Under the pieces are notes generated by a model. It did no database searches. It was not told the origin of the DNA and worked only from the letters and a program-made list of their open reading frames with translations. Shown piece by piece: positions 1 through 7,450 of a stretch of DNA of 38,133 nt (positions are counted from its first letter, which is position 1; the number at the start of each line of letters is the position of its first letter). Position numbers and translations under genes: made by a program. This DNA is from Nitrospirota bacterium. GTDB taxonomy: Bacteria > Nitrospirota > 9FT-COMBO-42-15 > HDB-SIOI813. The DNA is taken from positions 1 through 38,133 of the forward strand of contig JACRHF010000057.1 of NCBI GenBank assembly GCA_016217665.1. Reading direction: 5' to 3'.

Positions 1-1
1 C

Positions 2-2263
2 AGTGATATTATCCTGACAAACACCTTTGGTTCAAGTCGTCTCCGCCTTGCCGAGTATGGTGCGGAGAATAAGTTAAAAGAGATTAACGAGGAAGCCGTC
101 AAAATAGCACGGAAGGCTGCCGGGAATAAGGCATTTGTAGCCGGAGATATCGGACCTTGCGGGGCAACCGTCTTTCCGATAGGGGAGCTGTCCTTTGAGG
201 AGGCGGTGGATCTGTTTTCTGAGCAGGCAGAGGCATTGGCAGGCGCTGGATGCGATCTGATTGTCGCAGAGACGATGTATGATCTGGTGGAGATACGGGC
301 TGCTGTTGTCGCTGCGAAGAAAGCGGCAAAGGGGATTCCCATCGCTGCGTTAATGACCTTTACTCAGGATGGACTGACAGACACGGGGACTGATCCAGAG
401 ACAGCGGCGGTGGTCTTGGAGGGGTTGGGGGTTGATATCATTGGTGTAAACTGTTCCACCGGGCCTGCAGAAATGGTAGGGGTTGTAAAAAAGATAGCCG
501 CCTCAACAGATGCATTTATCTGTGCAGAGCCCAATGCAGGTCTTCCAACCAATATAGGGGGTAGAACTGTATTTCCTGCCTCTGCGCAGGAGGTGGCTTC
601 CTATGCAGAACAGTTTGCAGATGCAGGAGTGAACATTTTAGGAGGATGTTGCGGAACGACTCCTGAGTATATCCACCTTCTGGCCCAAAGGATAAAAGGA
701 AAGAGGCCGCATTCAAGGAAGCATTCAAAAGGGCTTAAGCTAACCAGCAGGTCAAAGACCGTTTATGTGGGAGAGGGATTCCCCTTTCTGAAAATAGGAG
801 AAAAGATTAATCCTACCGGCCGGAAGGTGTTTGCTGAGACGATAAAGGAAGGCCGTATGGACATGGTCATCACTGAGGCCCGGGGACAGTATGAGGCCGG
901 GGGAATGGCACTGGATGTCAACGTCGGTGTCCCCATGACCGATGAACCCGGAAACATGGGACGTGCCATAGAGTCTGTTCAGACAGTGATGGATATACCT
1001 CTTGTCATAGATAGTTCCATTGTGGAGGCCATAGAGGCGGGGCTTAAGGTATATGCAGGCAAGGCCCTTGTCAACAGCGTTAATGCAGAATCTGAACGGA
1101 TGGAAAGACTGTTTCCTATTATAAAAAGATACGGGGCTTCTGTAATAGCCCTCCTTGCCGGACATGATATCCCGGAGAAGGCTGTGGAACGGTTGAAGAT
1201 TGCAGAATATATTCTCAAACAGGCCCTATCGCATGGGATACGACAGGAAAATATTATATTCGACTGCTTAGCCCTTACGGTATCAGCGGCTCAGGAGGCG
1301 TCAACCCAGACCCTTGAGACCATCCGGCTGATAAAGCAGGAACTGGGTTGTCCTACGATATTAGGTGTCAGTAATGTCTCCTTTGGTCTCCCAAACCGAA
1401 AGGTGATACATAATACGTTTTTGGGTATGGCAATCGGATATGGATTGGATGCCGCCATTGTTAATCCCTATGATTTGGAGATGCATCAGGCAGTAGCTGC
1501 GGCAAGCTTATTTGCAGGCAGAGATATGGGTTGCCGCAAATATATCGTGCTACAGGAGGCTTCTAAAGAAAGAGGGGAAGAAGAGAAGGGACAAAAGGGG
1601 GGGGCGGCCAAAAATGAGTTGAGTACGGGAAATAAAATATTTAATGCGATTGTTGAAGGCGACAGAGACGGGGTAGAGCTCCTTGTTAAAAAAGGCATTG
1701 AGGAAGGTATGGACCCGGGAGATGTCTTCCTTAATATTATGACCCCGGCTATCAGACATCTTGGAGATCTCTTTGCTGCGCGAAAAAAGTTTATCCCCCA
1801 TTTAGTGGCCTCTGCAGAGACGATGAAGAGGGGGGTGGATGTCTTAATTCCTTATCTGGAGGCAAAGGGGGCCTTTGAGAAGAAAGGTACTATCATTATG
1901 GCCACTGTAAAAGGAGACATCCATGACCTTGGAAAGAATATCTGCTGCATGATGTTGAAGAATTTTGGGTTTGAGGTGATAGACCTCGGGAAAAATGTTC
2001 CCTGTGAGGATATCCTAAGCGCTGCCAGGAAGTACCACGCTGATATTATCGGACTCTCAGCATTGATGACGACAACAATGATGCAAATGAAGGTCGTTAG
2101 AGATGCCATTGAAGAGCAGGGTCTTTCCTGTAAGGTCATGATAGGAGGGGCGGTTACTACTCAGAGGTTTGCTGAGGAGATAGGGGCAGACGGTTATGCG
2201 AAAGATGTGGGCGACGTTGTTCATGTCACTGAGAAATTGCTGCAGAGGCATCCTGCCGCCTGA
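2..2263 (+). CDS. metH: Cobalamin-dependent methionine synthase core, 5' truncated
   Basis: The reading frame is open from base 2, so the true start lies before the window. The enzyme moves a methyl group from methyl-tetrahydrofolate through cobalamin to homocysteine in the cytoplasm. The visible protein begins in the homocysteine methyltransferase barrel (TNTFGSSRLRLAEYG, GDIGPCG). Its zinc-ligand cysteines lie in NCSTGP (about nt 452) and GGCCGTT (about nt 647). The pterin-binding barrel follows (IGEKINPTGRKVF, ALDVNVGVP, LVIDSS), then a helical cap and the B12-binding domain with DIHDLGKN (DxHxxG, about nt 1917) and GGAVTT. It stops right after the B12 domain, so the SAM-binding reactivation domain of E. 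coli MetH is absent, as in many short bacterial MetH proteins. A charged low-complexity linker with a run of eight G (nt 1597-1604) joins the pterin and B12 parts. Identification is firm. Confidence 0.95.
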   Translation, partial: SDIILTNTFGSSRLRLAEYGAENKLKEINEEAVKIARKAAGNKAFVAGDIGPCGATVFPIGELSFEEAVDLFSEQAEALAGAGCDLIVAETMYDLVEIRAAVVAAKKAAKGIPIAALMTFTQDGLTDTGTDPETAAVVLEGLGVDIIGVNCSTGPAEMVGVVKKIAASTDAFICAEPNAGLPTNIGGRTVFPASAQEVASYAEQFADAGVNILGGCCGTTPEYIHLLAQRIKGKRPHSRKHSKGLKLTSRSKTVYVGEGFPFLKIGEKINPTGRKVFAETIKEGRMDMVITEARGQYEAGGMALDVNVGVPMTDEPGNMGRAIESVQTVMDIPLVIDSSIVEAIEAGLKVYAGKALVNSVNAESERMERLFPIIKRYGASVIALLAGHDIPEKAVERLKIAEYILKQALSHGIRQENIIFDCLALTVSAAQEASTQTLETIRLIKQELGCPTILGVSNVSFGLPNRKVIHNTFLGMAIGYGLDAAIVNPYDLEMHQAVAAASLFAGRDMGCRKYIVLQEASKERGEEEKGQKGGAAKNELSTGNKIFNAIVEGDRDGVELLVKKGIEEGMDPGDVFLNIMTPAIRHLGDLFAARKKFIPHLVASAETMKRGVDVLIPYLEAKGAFEKKGTIIMATVKGDIHDLGKNICCMMLKNFGFEVIDLGKNVPCEDILSAARKYHADIIGLSALMTTTMMQMKVVRDAIEEQGLSCKVMIGGAVTTQRFAEEIGADGYAKDVGDVVHVTEKLLQRHPAA

Positions 2264-2275
2264 GGTAAAGGTTTC

Positions 2276-2305
2276 TTGACGGCGGGATAAGCTGCATGCT
2301 ATATT
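2276..2305 (+). promoter_or_regulatory. Probable sigma70-type promoter for the tlpA-like gene
   Basis: TTGACG at 2276-2281 and TATATT at 2300-2305 are separated by 18 bp, just after the metH stop. Transcription would begin near 2312. That leaves almost no leader before the ATG at 2319 but a normal short leader before the ATG at 2346. Called by eye from consensus only. Confidence 0.45.
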
Positions 2306-2318
2306 CCAGACAGATGAG

Positions 2319-2942
2319 ATGTTGTTCTTACCGCTGAGATGGTCAATGAGATTAGTCCGTGCAAGTAGAATCTATTGGATCAAATACGTTGTTATCAATT
2401 TGGTTATATTCCTGGGTGTCATCCTCATCCTGAAGAATTCTTCCGCAGAGGGCAGAAATGAGACCTTAAGCTTAGGGGTGCAGGAATATGCCACTCCCAT
2501 AGAGGCGATAGATTTTACACTAAAGGATCTGGATAATAAGAGGATTAGTTTAAGAAACTACAAGGGGAAGATCGTTATGCTTAATTTTTGGGCAACGTGG
2601 TGTGCACCCTGCCGTTTGGAAATGCCTTCTATGGAAAAGCTGTACCGGCAATTTAAAGATAAGGGGTTTGTTGTCCTGGCTGTGGCCGCCGGAGAGAAGG
2701 CAGACGATGTCACTGCCTTTGTTAAGGAATATCATATTACATTCTCTACCCTTTTGGATACTGATCAGGGAGTAGCAGAGGGATATAAGGTGTGGGCCCT
2801 TCCGACTACCTATTTCATCAATGCAGAAGGTAAGATCATAGGAAGGGTTAATGGCAGCAGGGACTGGAGTGCCAAAGAGGCAACTCAGTATATTTCGTCC
2901 ATCTTGCAAAAGACCTCTCTGTCGCAACTGAAGAGGCACTAA
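2319..2942 (+). CDS. Membrane-anchored TlpA/ResA-like thiol-disulfide oxidoreductase
   Basis: This is a thioredoxin-fold protein with an N-terminal signal anchor (hydrophobic segment about residues 22-38), so the catalytic domain should face the periplasm. The active site is WCAPC (C95, C98), preceded by LNFWATW, and the cis-proline loop reads ALPTTYF. Proteins of this TlpA/ResA class reduce disulfides, for example in apocytochrome c or copper-site cysteines. It is a second copy, because another TlpA-like protein is encoded at 23229-23828 beside the cytochrome c assembly genes. The start is uncertain: ATG 2319 gives 207 residues. ATG 2346 (MRLVRASRIYW) sits better with the promoter and puts the positive charges directly before the membrane segment. 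It is followed closely by the Met-rich protein gene. Confidence 0.85.
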   Translation: MLFLPLRWSMRLVRASRIYWIKYVVINLVIFLGVILILKNSSAEGRNETLSLGVQEYATPIEAIDFTLKDLDNKRISLRNYKGKIVMLNFWATWCAPCRLEMPSMEKLYRQFKDKGFVVLAVAAGEKADDVTAFVKEYHITFSTLLDTDQGVAEGYKVWALPTTYFINAEGKIIGRVNGSRDWSAKEATQYISSILQKTSLSQLKRH

Positions 2943-2968
2943 TAAACCATTTACAAAGGAGGTAAACC

Positions 2969-3592
2969 ATGTGGCAAAAGAGATTTATATTTTTCATTCT
3001 GGTTGTTGTGTCTGTGTTGGGCGGGAGTCGTATGGTGATAGGAGATACAGGAGGTCATTATGCATCCTATAGGCATATGATGGATGAAGATATGAAGGAA
3101 GAGATGGGAGAAGGATCGTGTATGAAAGGGCCTGGCATGAAGATGCCCAAGATGGGTGGGCCGATGATGAAGAAGGGTATGGATATGGGGATGGGGATGC
3201 CTATGATGTCCCCGTGGATATACGTAAAGGAAAGGCTTAATCTCACGGAAGAACAAACCAATAAATTCGGGAAGATTTACTCTGCCTATCGGAAAGAAGT
3301 ATTGAAGAATAGGGCTGATATTGAGATCGCAGAGATAGAGCTTGGAGAATTGCTGAAAACGAAAGAGGCTGATGAAAAGACCATAGAGGAGAGTGCGAAT
3401 AATTTGGAGTCGTTAAGATCTCACCTGAACATATCCAGGGTCCGGGCGCTTATAAAGACAAGAGAATTTTTATCAGATGAGCAGTATGAAGACCTGGCAA
3501 GTTTCATCCTTGGATGGATGGGGCATTCCCAGATGAGAGGGGCATGTCATCATGAAGGGATGAGTGAGGGCGAGATAATGGGATGCCAGTAG
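2969..3592 (+). CDS. Methionine-rich Spy/CpxP-like periplasmic protein
   Basis: A 207-residue protein with an N-terminal signal peptide (about residues 1-25). A Met/Gly/Lys-rich stretch follows (about residues 45-75, with repeated MGMGM and PMM patterns), then a helical region carrying two LTxxQ-type motifs, LTEEQTNKF and LSDEQYEDL. The tail has His and Cys (CHHEGM, GCQ). LTxxQ helical repeats mark the Spy/CpxP/CnrX group of periplasmic chaperone or metal-sensing proteins. The Met, His and Cys clusters suggest binding of a soft metal such as copper, which is inference. A strong ribosome site (AAAGGAGG, about 2954-2961) precedes ATG 2969. It lies between a TlpA-like thioredoxin and a UbiB-like kinase, and only 9 bp separate it from the latter, so co-transcription is likely. 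Confidence 0.7.
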   Translation: MWQKRFIFFILVVVSVLGGSRMVIGDTGGHYASYRHMMDEDMKEEMGEGSCMKGPGMKMPKMGGPMMKKGMDMGMGMPMMSPWIYVKERLNLTEEQTNKFGKIYSAYRKEVLKNRADIEIAEIELGELLKTKEADEKTIEESANNLESLRSHLNISRVRALIKTREFLSDEQYEDLASFILGWMGHSQMRGACHHEGMSEGEIMGCQ

Positions 3593-3601
3593 GCAGAAAC
3601 G

Positions 3602-5278
3602 ATGCCATTTTACCATGTCAGACAGACCTATAGGGATTTGCAGCGTGTCCGCCAGATTCTGAACACCCTCATCAAGCATGGTTTTGGTTATGTGGTGGAG
3701 AGGCTAAACCTCCAGGGTTATATCCCGTTAGGTCAGCGACTGTTTAGAATCCCTAAACGCGAGGCGGTCCCCAGAAATGTTGCTGAACAGTTCAAGCTCG
3801 TTTTTGAAGAGCTTGGCCCTACCTTTATAAAATTCGGGCAAATATTAAGTCTAAGAAGGGATATTCTGTCTGAGGAGTTCGTTAAAGAGTTAGAGAAGCT
3901 TCAGGACAATGTCCCACCCTTTCCTGTGGAACATTCCAGACAGGAAATCCTGTCTCAGTTTGGCAAGCCAGTCGAAAATCTTTTTGCCTCATTCGATGAA
4001 AAGCCTCTTGCCGCGGCATCTATCGGACAGGTTCATAGGGCACAATTACTTGATGGGAGAAATGTGGTCGTCAAGATACAGAGGCCGGGTATTAAACAAA
4101 TTGTAGAGACCGACCTCAATATATTGATGAATTTGGCAAAGTTGTTGGAGAGATATATGCCGGAGGCCAGGCTGTACGACCCTGTCGGCATGGTAGAGGA
4201 ATTTGCGAAATCTATCCGCCGGGAATTAGACTTTCGTATTGAAGGGAGAAGCGCAGACAAATTCAGGGAGTTATTTAAAGGGTCCAGGACCATATTTGTG
4301 CCGGAAGTGATATGGGACCTCAGCGGGCCGCGTGTCCTGACTATAGAGTATAAAGTGGGAAAGAAGGTTACAGAGGTGGTTGGAGATATACAATACCGGC
4401 ATGATCTGGCAAAACGATTTAACGAGTCTTATTTGATACAGATTTTTGAACATGGCTTTTTTCATGCGGACCCTCATCCGGGCAATATATTTTTCCTCGG
4501 CGACGGACGGATCTGTTTTCACGACTTCGGCATTATGGGGCACATGGATGACGAGATGGTGGACCATTTGTCAAACCTCTTTCTAGCCTTTATGGATAAG
4601 GACGCTGCCAGGATGATAGATGTCTATCTTGAGGTGGGCATCATTACAGGTGATGTTGATATGAGATCCCTTAAACGGGATATTGGTGATTTCCTGGAGA
4701 GATATTATGGTATTCCTTTAAAGGAATTCTCCTTTGCTGAGTTCATGGAGGGGCTTATAGCGATAGGAAGACGTCATCAGATAAAGGCCCCTACCGAACT
4801 GCTCTTGTTTGGGAAGACGTTCATGACGGTGGAGTCTGTCGTGAGGGTTTTGGATCCTGATTTTAATCTTGTAGAAAATATAAGGCCATATACGCAGGTC
4901 TTGCTGAGGAAGAGACTCTTTGAGCCCTCCAGGATTTACAGGGATATCATGAAGGGCGGCATGGAGATCAATAATATCCTCCGGAATCTCCCCCATGATC
5001 TCCGCAATATTTTAAGACGCCTTAAAGAAGGCCGCATCGAGTTGGATGTGAAGCATGATAAACTTGAAGATTTAGAACTGCACATCGATAAAGCCAGTAA
5101 CAGATTGTCTTTCAGCCTCATCATCGCTGCTATTATCGTCGGTTCCTCTATCATCATGCAGACCCAGATGGGACCTCTCATATTAGGGTTCCCCGTCATG
5201 GGGGTCATCGGTTACCTTGTGGCCGGGTTCTTAGGGCTGTGGCTTGTCTGGGCCATTTTAAGGTCAGGGCGGTTGTGA
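3602..5278 (+). CDS. UbiB/AarF (ABC1) atypical kinase family protein
   Basis: A 558-residue ABC1/UbiB-family protein. The family signature KxGQ is seen as FIKFGQIL (about residue 76). The nucleotide loop is AAASIGQVHRA (about 137) with the lysine in VVVKIQRPG. The catalytic HADPHPGN (about 288) and metal-binding HDFGIMG (about 307) are intact. Two hydrophobic segments at the C-terminus (about residues 500-555) anchor it in the membrane, as in UbiB/COQ8. Members support quinone or other isoprenoid-lipid metabolism, probably as ATPases. The exact substrate cannot be told here, and no other ubiquinone or menaquinone genes are adjacent. The gene ends convergently with purC, the two coding regions overlapping by 15 bp. 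Confidence 0.9.
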   Translation: MPFYHVRQTYRDLQRVRQILNTLIKHGFGYVVERLNLQGYIPLGQRLFRIPKREAVPRNVAEQFKLVFEELGPTFIKFGQILSLRRDILSEEFVKELEKLQDNVPPFPVEHSRQEILSQFGKPVENLFASFDEKPLAAASIGQVHRAQLLDGRNVVVKIQRPGIKQIVETDLNILMNLAKLLERYMPEARLYDPVGMVEEFAKSIRRELDFRIEGRSADKFRELFKGSRTIFVPEVIWDLSGPRVLTIEYKVGKKVTEVVGDIQYRHDLAKRFNESYLIQIFEHGFFHADPHPGNIFFLGDGRICFHDFGIMGHMDDEMVDHLSNLFLAFMDKDAARMIDVYLEVGIITGDVDMRSLKRDIGDFLERYYGIPLKEFSFAEFMEGLIAIGRRHQIKAPTELLLFGKTFMTVESVVRVLDPDFNLVENIRPYTQVLLRKRLFEPSRIYRDIMKGGMEINNILRNLPHDLRNILRRLKEGRIELDVKHDKLEDLELHIDKASNRLSFSLIIAAIIVGSSIIMQTQMGPLILGFPVMGVIGYLVAGFLGLWLVWAILRSGRL

Positions 5279-6163
5279 GGTTGAGTCATTTGTAAGGATG
5301 TTCATTATTTCCTGATAACGTGCGGCCGCTTTTTGTACAATATCGTCAGGAAGCACTGGTCCGGGAGGGCGTTGATCCCACTGGAGGGTCAGGAGATAAT
5401 CCCGGATTATCTGCTTATCATAGCTGTCCTGGCTTTTTCCTGGTTGATAGGTCTTAACGGACCAGAAACGGGATGAGTCCGGAGTAAGTATTTCATCTAT
5501 TAATATAAGCTTATTATCAAGCAGGCCAAATTCAAACTTTGTATCAGCAATAATGATCCCCTTCTTTTCCGCCATGGCCTGTGCCTTTTGATAGATATGA
5601 ATGCTGGTGTCTCTTAACCTTCCTGCTAATTCATTCCCAACGATCCTGCCTGCTTCTTCAAAGGATATGTTGATGTCATGCCCTTCTTCGGCCTTGGTAC
5701 TCGGGGTGAATATGGGTTTTGGAAGTTTCGCAGACTCGTCGAGGTTAGCAGGCAGTTTTATCCCGCATACTGTACCGTTTTTCTTATATTCTTTCCAACC
5801 TGAGCCGGACAAATAGCCTCTGACAATACATTCCACAGGAAGCGGTTTTGCCTTTTTTACGAGCATACTTCTCCCGGCAAGCATAGCCCTGCTGGATTGA
5901 CATATAGGAGGGAACTCTTCGGTCCTTGCACTGACAAGGTGGTTGGGTATTATCTCTTCCATCTGTTTGAACCAGTAAAGGGATATCTGGGTCAGTATCC
6001 TTCCCTTGCCAGGAATGCCATTGGGCAGGACCACGTCAAAGGCGGACACACGGTCCGAGGCGACGAGTAAAAGATAATCTCCAAGGTCGAAGATATCACG
6101 AACCTTGCCGCTCCTGATAGGCTTTATGCCGGGAAGTTCTACCTGTAGTACTACCTTTTCTAT
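5264..6163 (-). CDS. purC: SAICAR synthase, non-canonical or missing start codon
   Basis: Phosphoribosylaminoimidazole-succinocarboxamide synthase, the ATP-dependent step that joins aspartate to CAIR in purine synthesis. The long type of about 300 residues is recognised by SGKVRDIFDLGDYLLLVASD, SAFDVVLPNGIPGKGR, VECIVRGYLSGSGWKEY and ADTKFEFG. The frame must begin upstream of the GTG at 6049, because starting there would delete the SGKVRD nucleotide loop. Upstream, the frame runs back to a TGA stop without any ATG, GTG or TTG. Conserved sequence begins near the ATA codon at 6163-6161 (I-EKVVLQVELPGIKP). I place the start there provisionally. The repeat at 6174-6222 sits immediately upstream and may have replaced the original start region. 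It lies downstream of sat on the same strand. Confidence 0.85.
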   Translation of the reverse strand: MEKVVLQVELPGIKPIRSGKVRDIFDLGDYLLLVASDRVSAFDVVLPNGIPGKGRILTQISLYWFKQMEEIIPNHLVSARTEEFPPICQSSRAMLAGRSMLVKKAKPLPVECIVRGYLSGSGWKEYKKNGTVCGIKLPANLDESAKLPKPIFTPSTKAEEGHDINISFEEAGRIVGNELAGRLRDTSIHIYQKAQAMAEKKGIIIADTKFEFGLLDNKLILIDEILTPDSSRFWSVKTYQPGKSQDSYDKQIIRDYLLTLQWDQRPPGPVLPDDIVQKAAARYQEIMNILTNDSTSQPP

Positions 6164-6173
6164 GACAACCCCC

Positions 6174-6222
6174 GATCAAATCCCCCTTTATCCCCCTTTT
6201 CTAAAGGGGGGGAGGGGGGATT
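6174..6222. repeat. C-run/G-run palindromic repeat, copy A
   Basis: A short dispersed repeat. AAATCCCCC and a second C-run ending in CTTTT are followed by CTAAAGGGGG, another G-run and ATT, able to fold into a strong hairpin. It fills the gap between the sat stop and the purC 5' end. Four related copies or groups lie at 8903-8938, 17514-17552, 23857-23936 and 32351-32385. Confidence 0.85.
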
Positions 6223-6242
6223 ATACTATCCACTTTTCCCTA

Positions 6243-7406
6243 TTATTCCTTCTTTGCTGACATGGTCTCTATGAGGATCTTTGCTACTTCCGGCCTTGAG
6301 AATTCTGGCGGCGGAGTGATACCACTTCTCAGCATCTCCCGGACCTTTGTCCCTGAGAGGGCGACATGTTCGACTGAATCATGAGGACAAGTTTTATAGG
6401 ATGCCATACTCGTACAGCGTTTGCAATAGAAGGTGTGGTCAAAGAACATAGGGGTGATGCCAAGTTCGCCATCTTCAAACTCGTCAAAGATATAGTGGGC
6501 ATCAAAGGTCCCATAATAATTGCCGACGCCTGCATGGTCTCTTCCAACGATGAAATGGGTACACCCGTAGTTCTTTCTTGCGATAGCATGGAATATGGCC
6601 TCCCTTGGGCCGGCATACCGCATGGCTGCAGGAAAGACAGCAAGCATGGTCCTGTCTTTCGGATAGTAATTTTCAAACAGCGCTTCATAACAGCGCATCC
6701 TGACTTCAGCAGGGACATCATCCCCCTTTGTAGCGCCGACCAGGGGATGAACCATGAGCCCATCTACAATCTCAAGTGCTGATTTTTGTATGTACTCATG
6801 GGCACGGTGTATAGGATTTCTTGTCTGAAATCCCACGACCCTTTTCCATCCCTTTTCCTGAAAGACCTTTCTGGTATCCGCCGGGTCAAGGCGATACTGC
6901 AGGAAATCCTGATGCCTGGGTCTCTGGAAAAGGGCGATCTTACCGCCTACAAGCACCGGTCCCGAATCATAGACATACTTCACGCCAGGGTGCTCGGCGC
7001 TATCGGTCTTGTACACCTCGATAGCCTCCTTTTCCTTGTCGTGAGGATAAATATCTTCCACAGTTATCAAGGCCAGAGGATGTCCTTTCTCATCCATTAG
7101 GGCCACTTCATCTTTAAGCGCAAGACCATCGGCTACCTCTTGGTCAACCGAAAGCGTGATGGGGATGGACCAGGGCAGGCCGTTGGTAAGACGCATCGTG
7201 TCTATCACTGAATGATAGTCATCCCTGCACATAAATCCTTCCAGAGGACTTAAGGCCCCTATGGCAATCATCTCAATATCAGAGACTTCCCTCTGTGACA
7301 AAGGGATCTTTTTTAACTCCCTGGCCTTTAACTCTGCCATCTCTCTGTCTTTTCCACGTAGTATGCGGTTAATCAATTTACCGCCATGCGGTATGGAATG
7401 CAGCAT
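6243..7406 (-). CDS. sat: Sulfate adenylyltransferase (ATP sulfurylase)
   Basis: Makes adenosine 5'-phosphosulfate (APS) and pyrophosphate from sulfate and ATP, or runs in reverse. The 387-residue protein is the single-chain Sat type, not CysDN. The nucleotide motif [11 protein letters not shown] spans residues 194-204 and [12 protein letters not shown] starts at 288. C328, C331, C340 and H342 match the zinc site known in several bacterial and archaeal Sat proteins. No APS kinase domain is attached, so the product would be APS, not PAPS. A clear ribosome site (AAGGAGGAGG) lies upstream of ATG 7406. It follows the siroheme reductase by 44 bp in an operon with aprBA, which gives a complete sulfate-to-APS-to-sulfite-to-sulfide set. 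Confidence 0.95.
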   Translation of the reverse strand: MLHSIPHGGKLINRILRGKDREMAELKARELKKIPLSQREVSDIEMIAIGALSPLEGFMCRDDYHSVIDTMRLTNGLPWSIPITLSVDQEVADGLALKDEVALMDEKGHPLALITVEDIYPHDKEKEAIEVYKTDSAEHPGVKYVYDSGPVLVGGKIALFQRPRHQDFLQYRLDPADTRKVFQEKGWKRVVGFQTRNPIHRAHEYIQKSALEIVDGLMVHPLVGATKGDDVPAEVRMRCYEALFENYYPKDRTMLAVFPAAMRYAGPREAIFHAIARKNYGCTHFIVGRDHAGVGNYYGTFDAHYIFDEFEDGELGITPMFFDHTFYCKRCTSMASYKTCPHDSVEHVALSGTKVREMLRSGITPPPEFSRPEVAKILIETMSAKKE

Positions 7407-7450
7407 TTGTAATACCTCCTCCTTGTTAATTCATTTTAGGGTTCTATGAT

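Noticed and set aside
6174-6222. Intrinsic terminator between sat and purC
   Set aside because: The hairpin is strong but not followed by a T-run on either strand, and the same sequence recurs as a dispersed repeat, also inside a gene.
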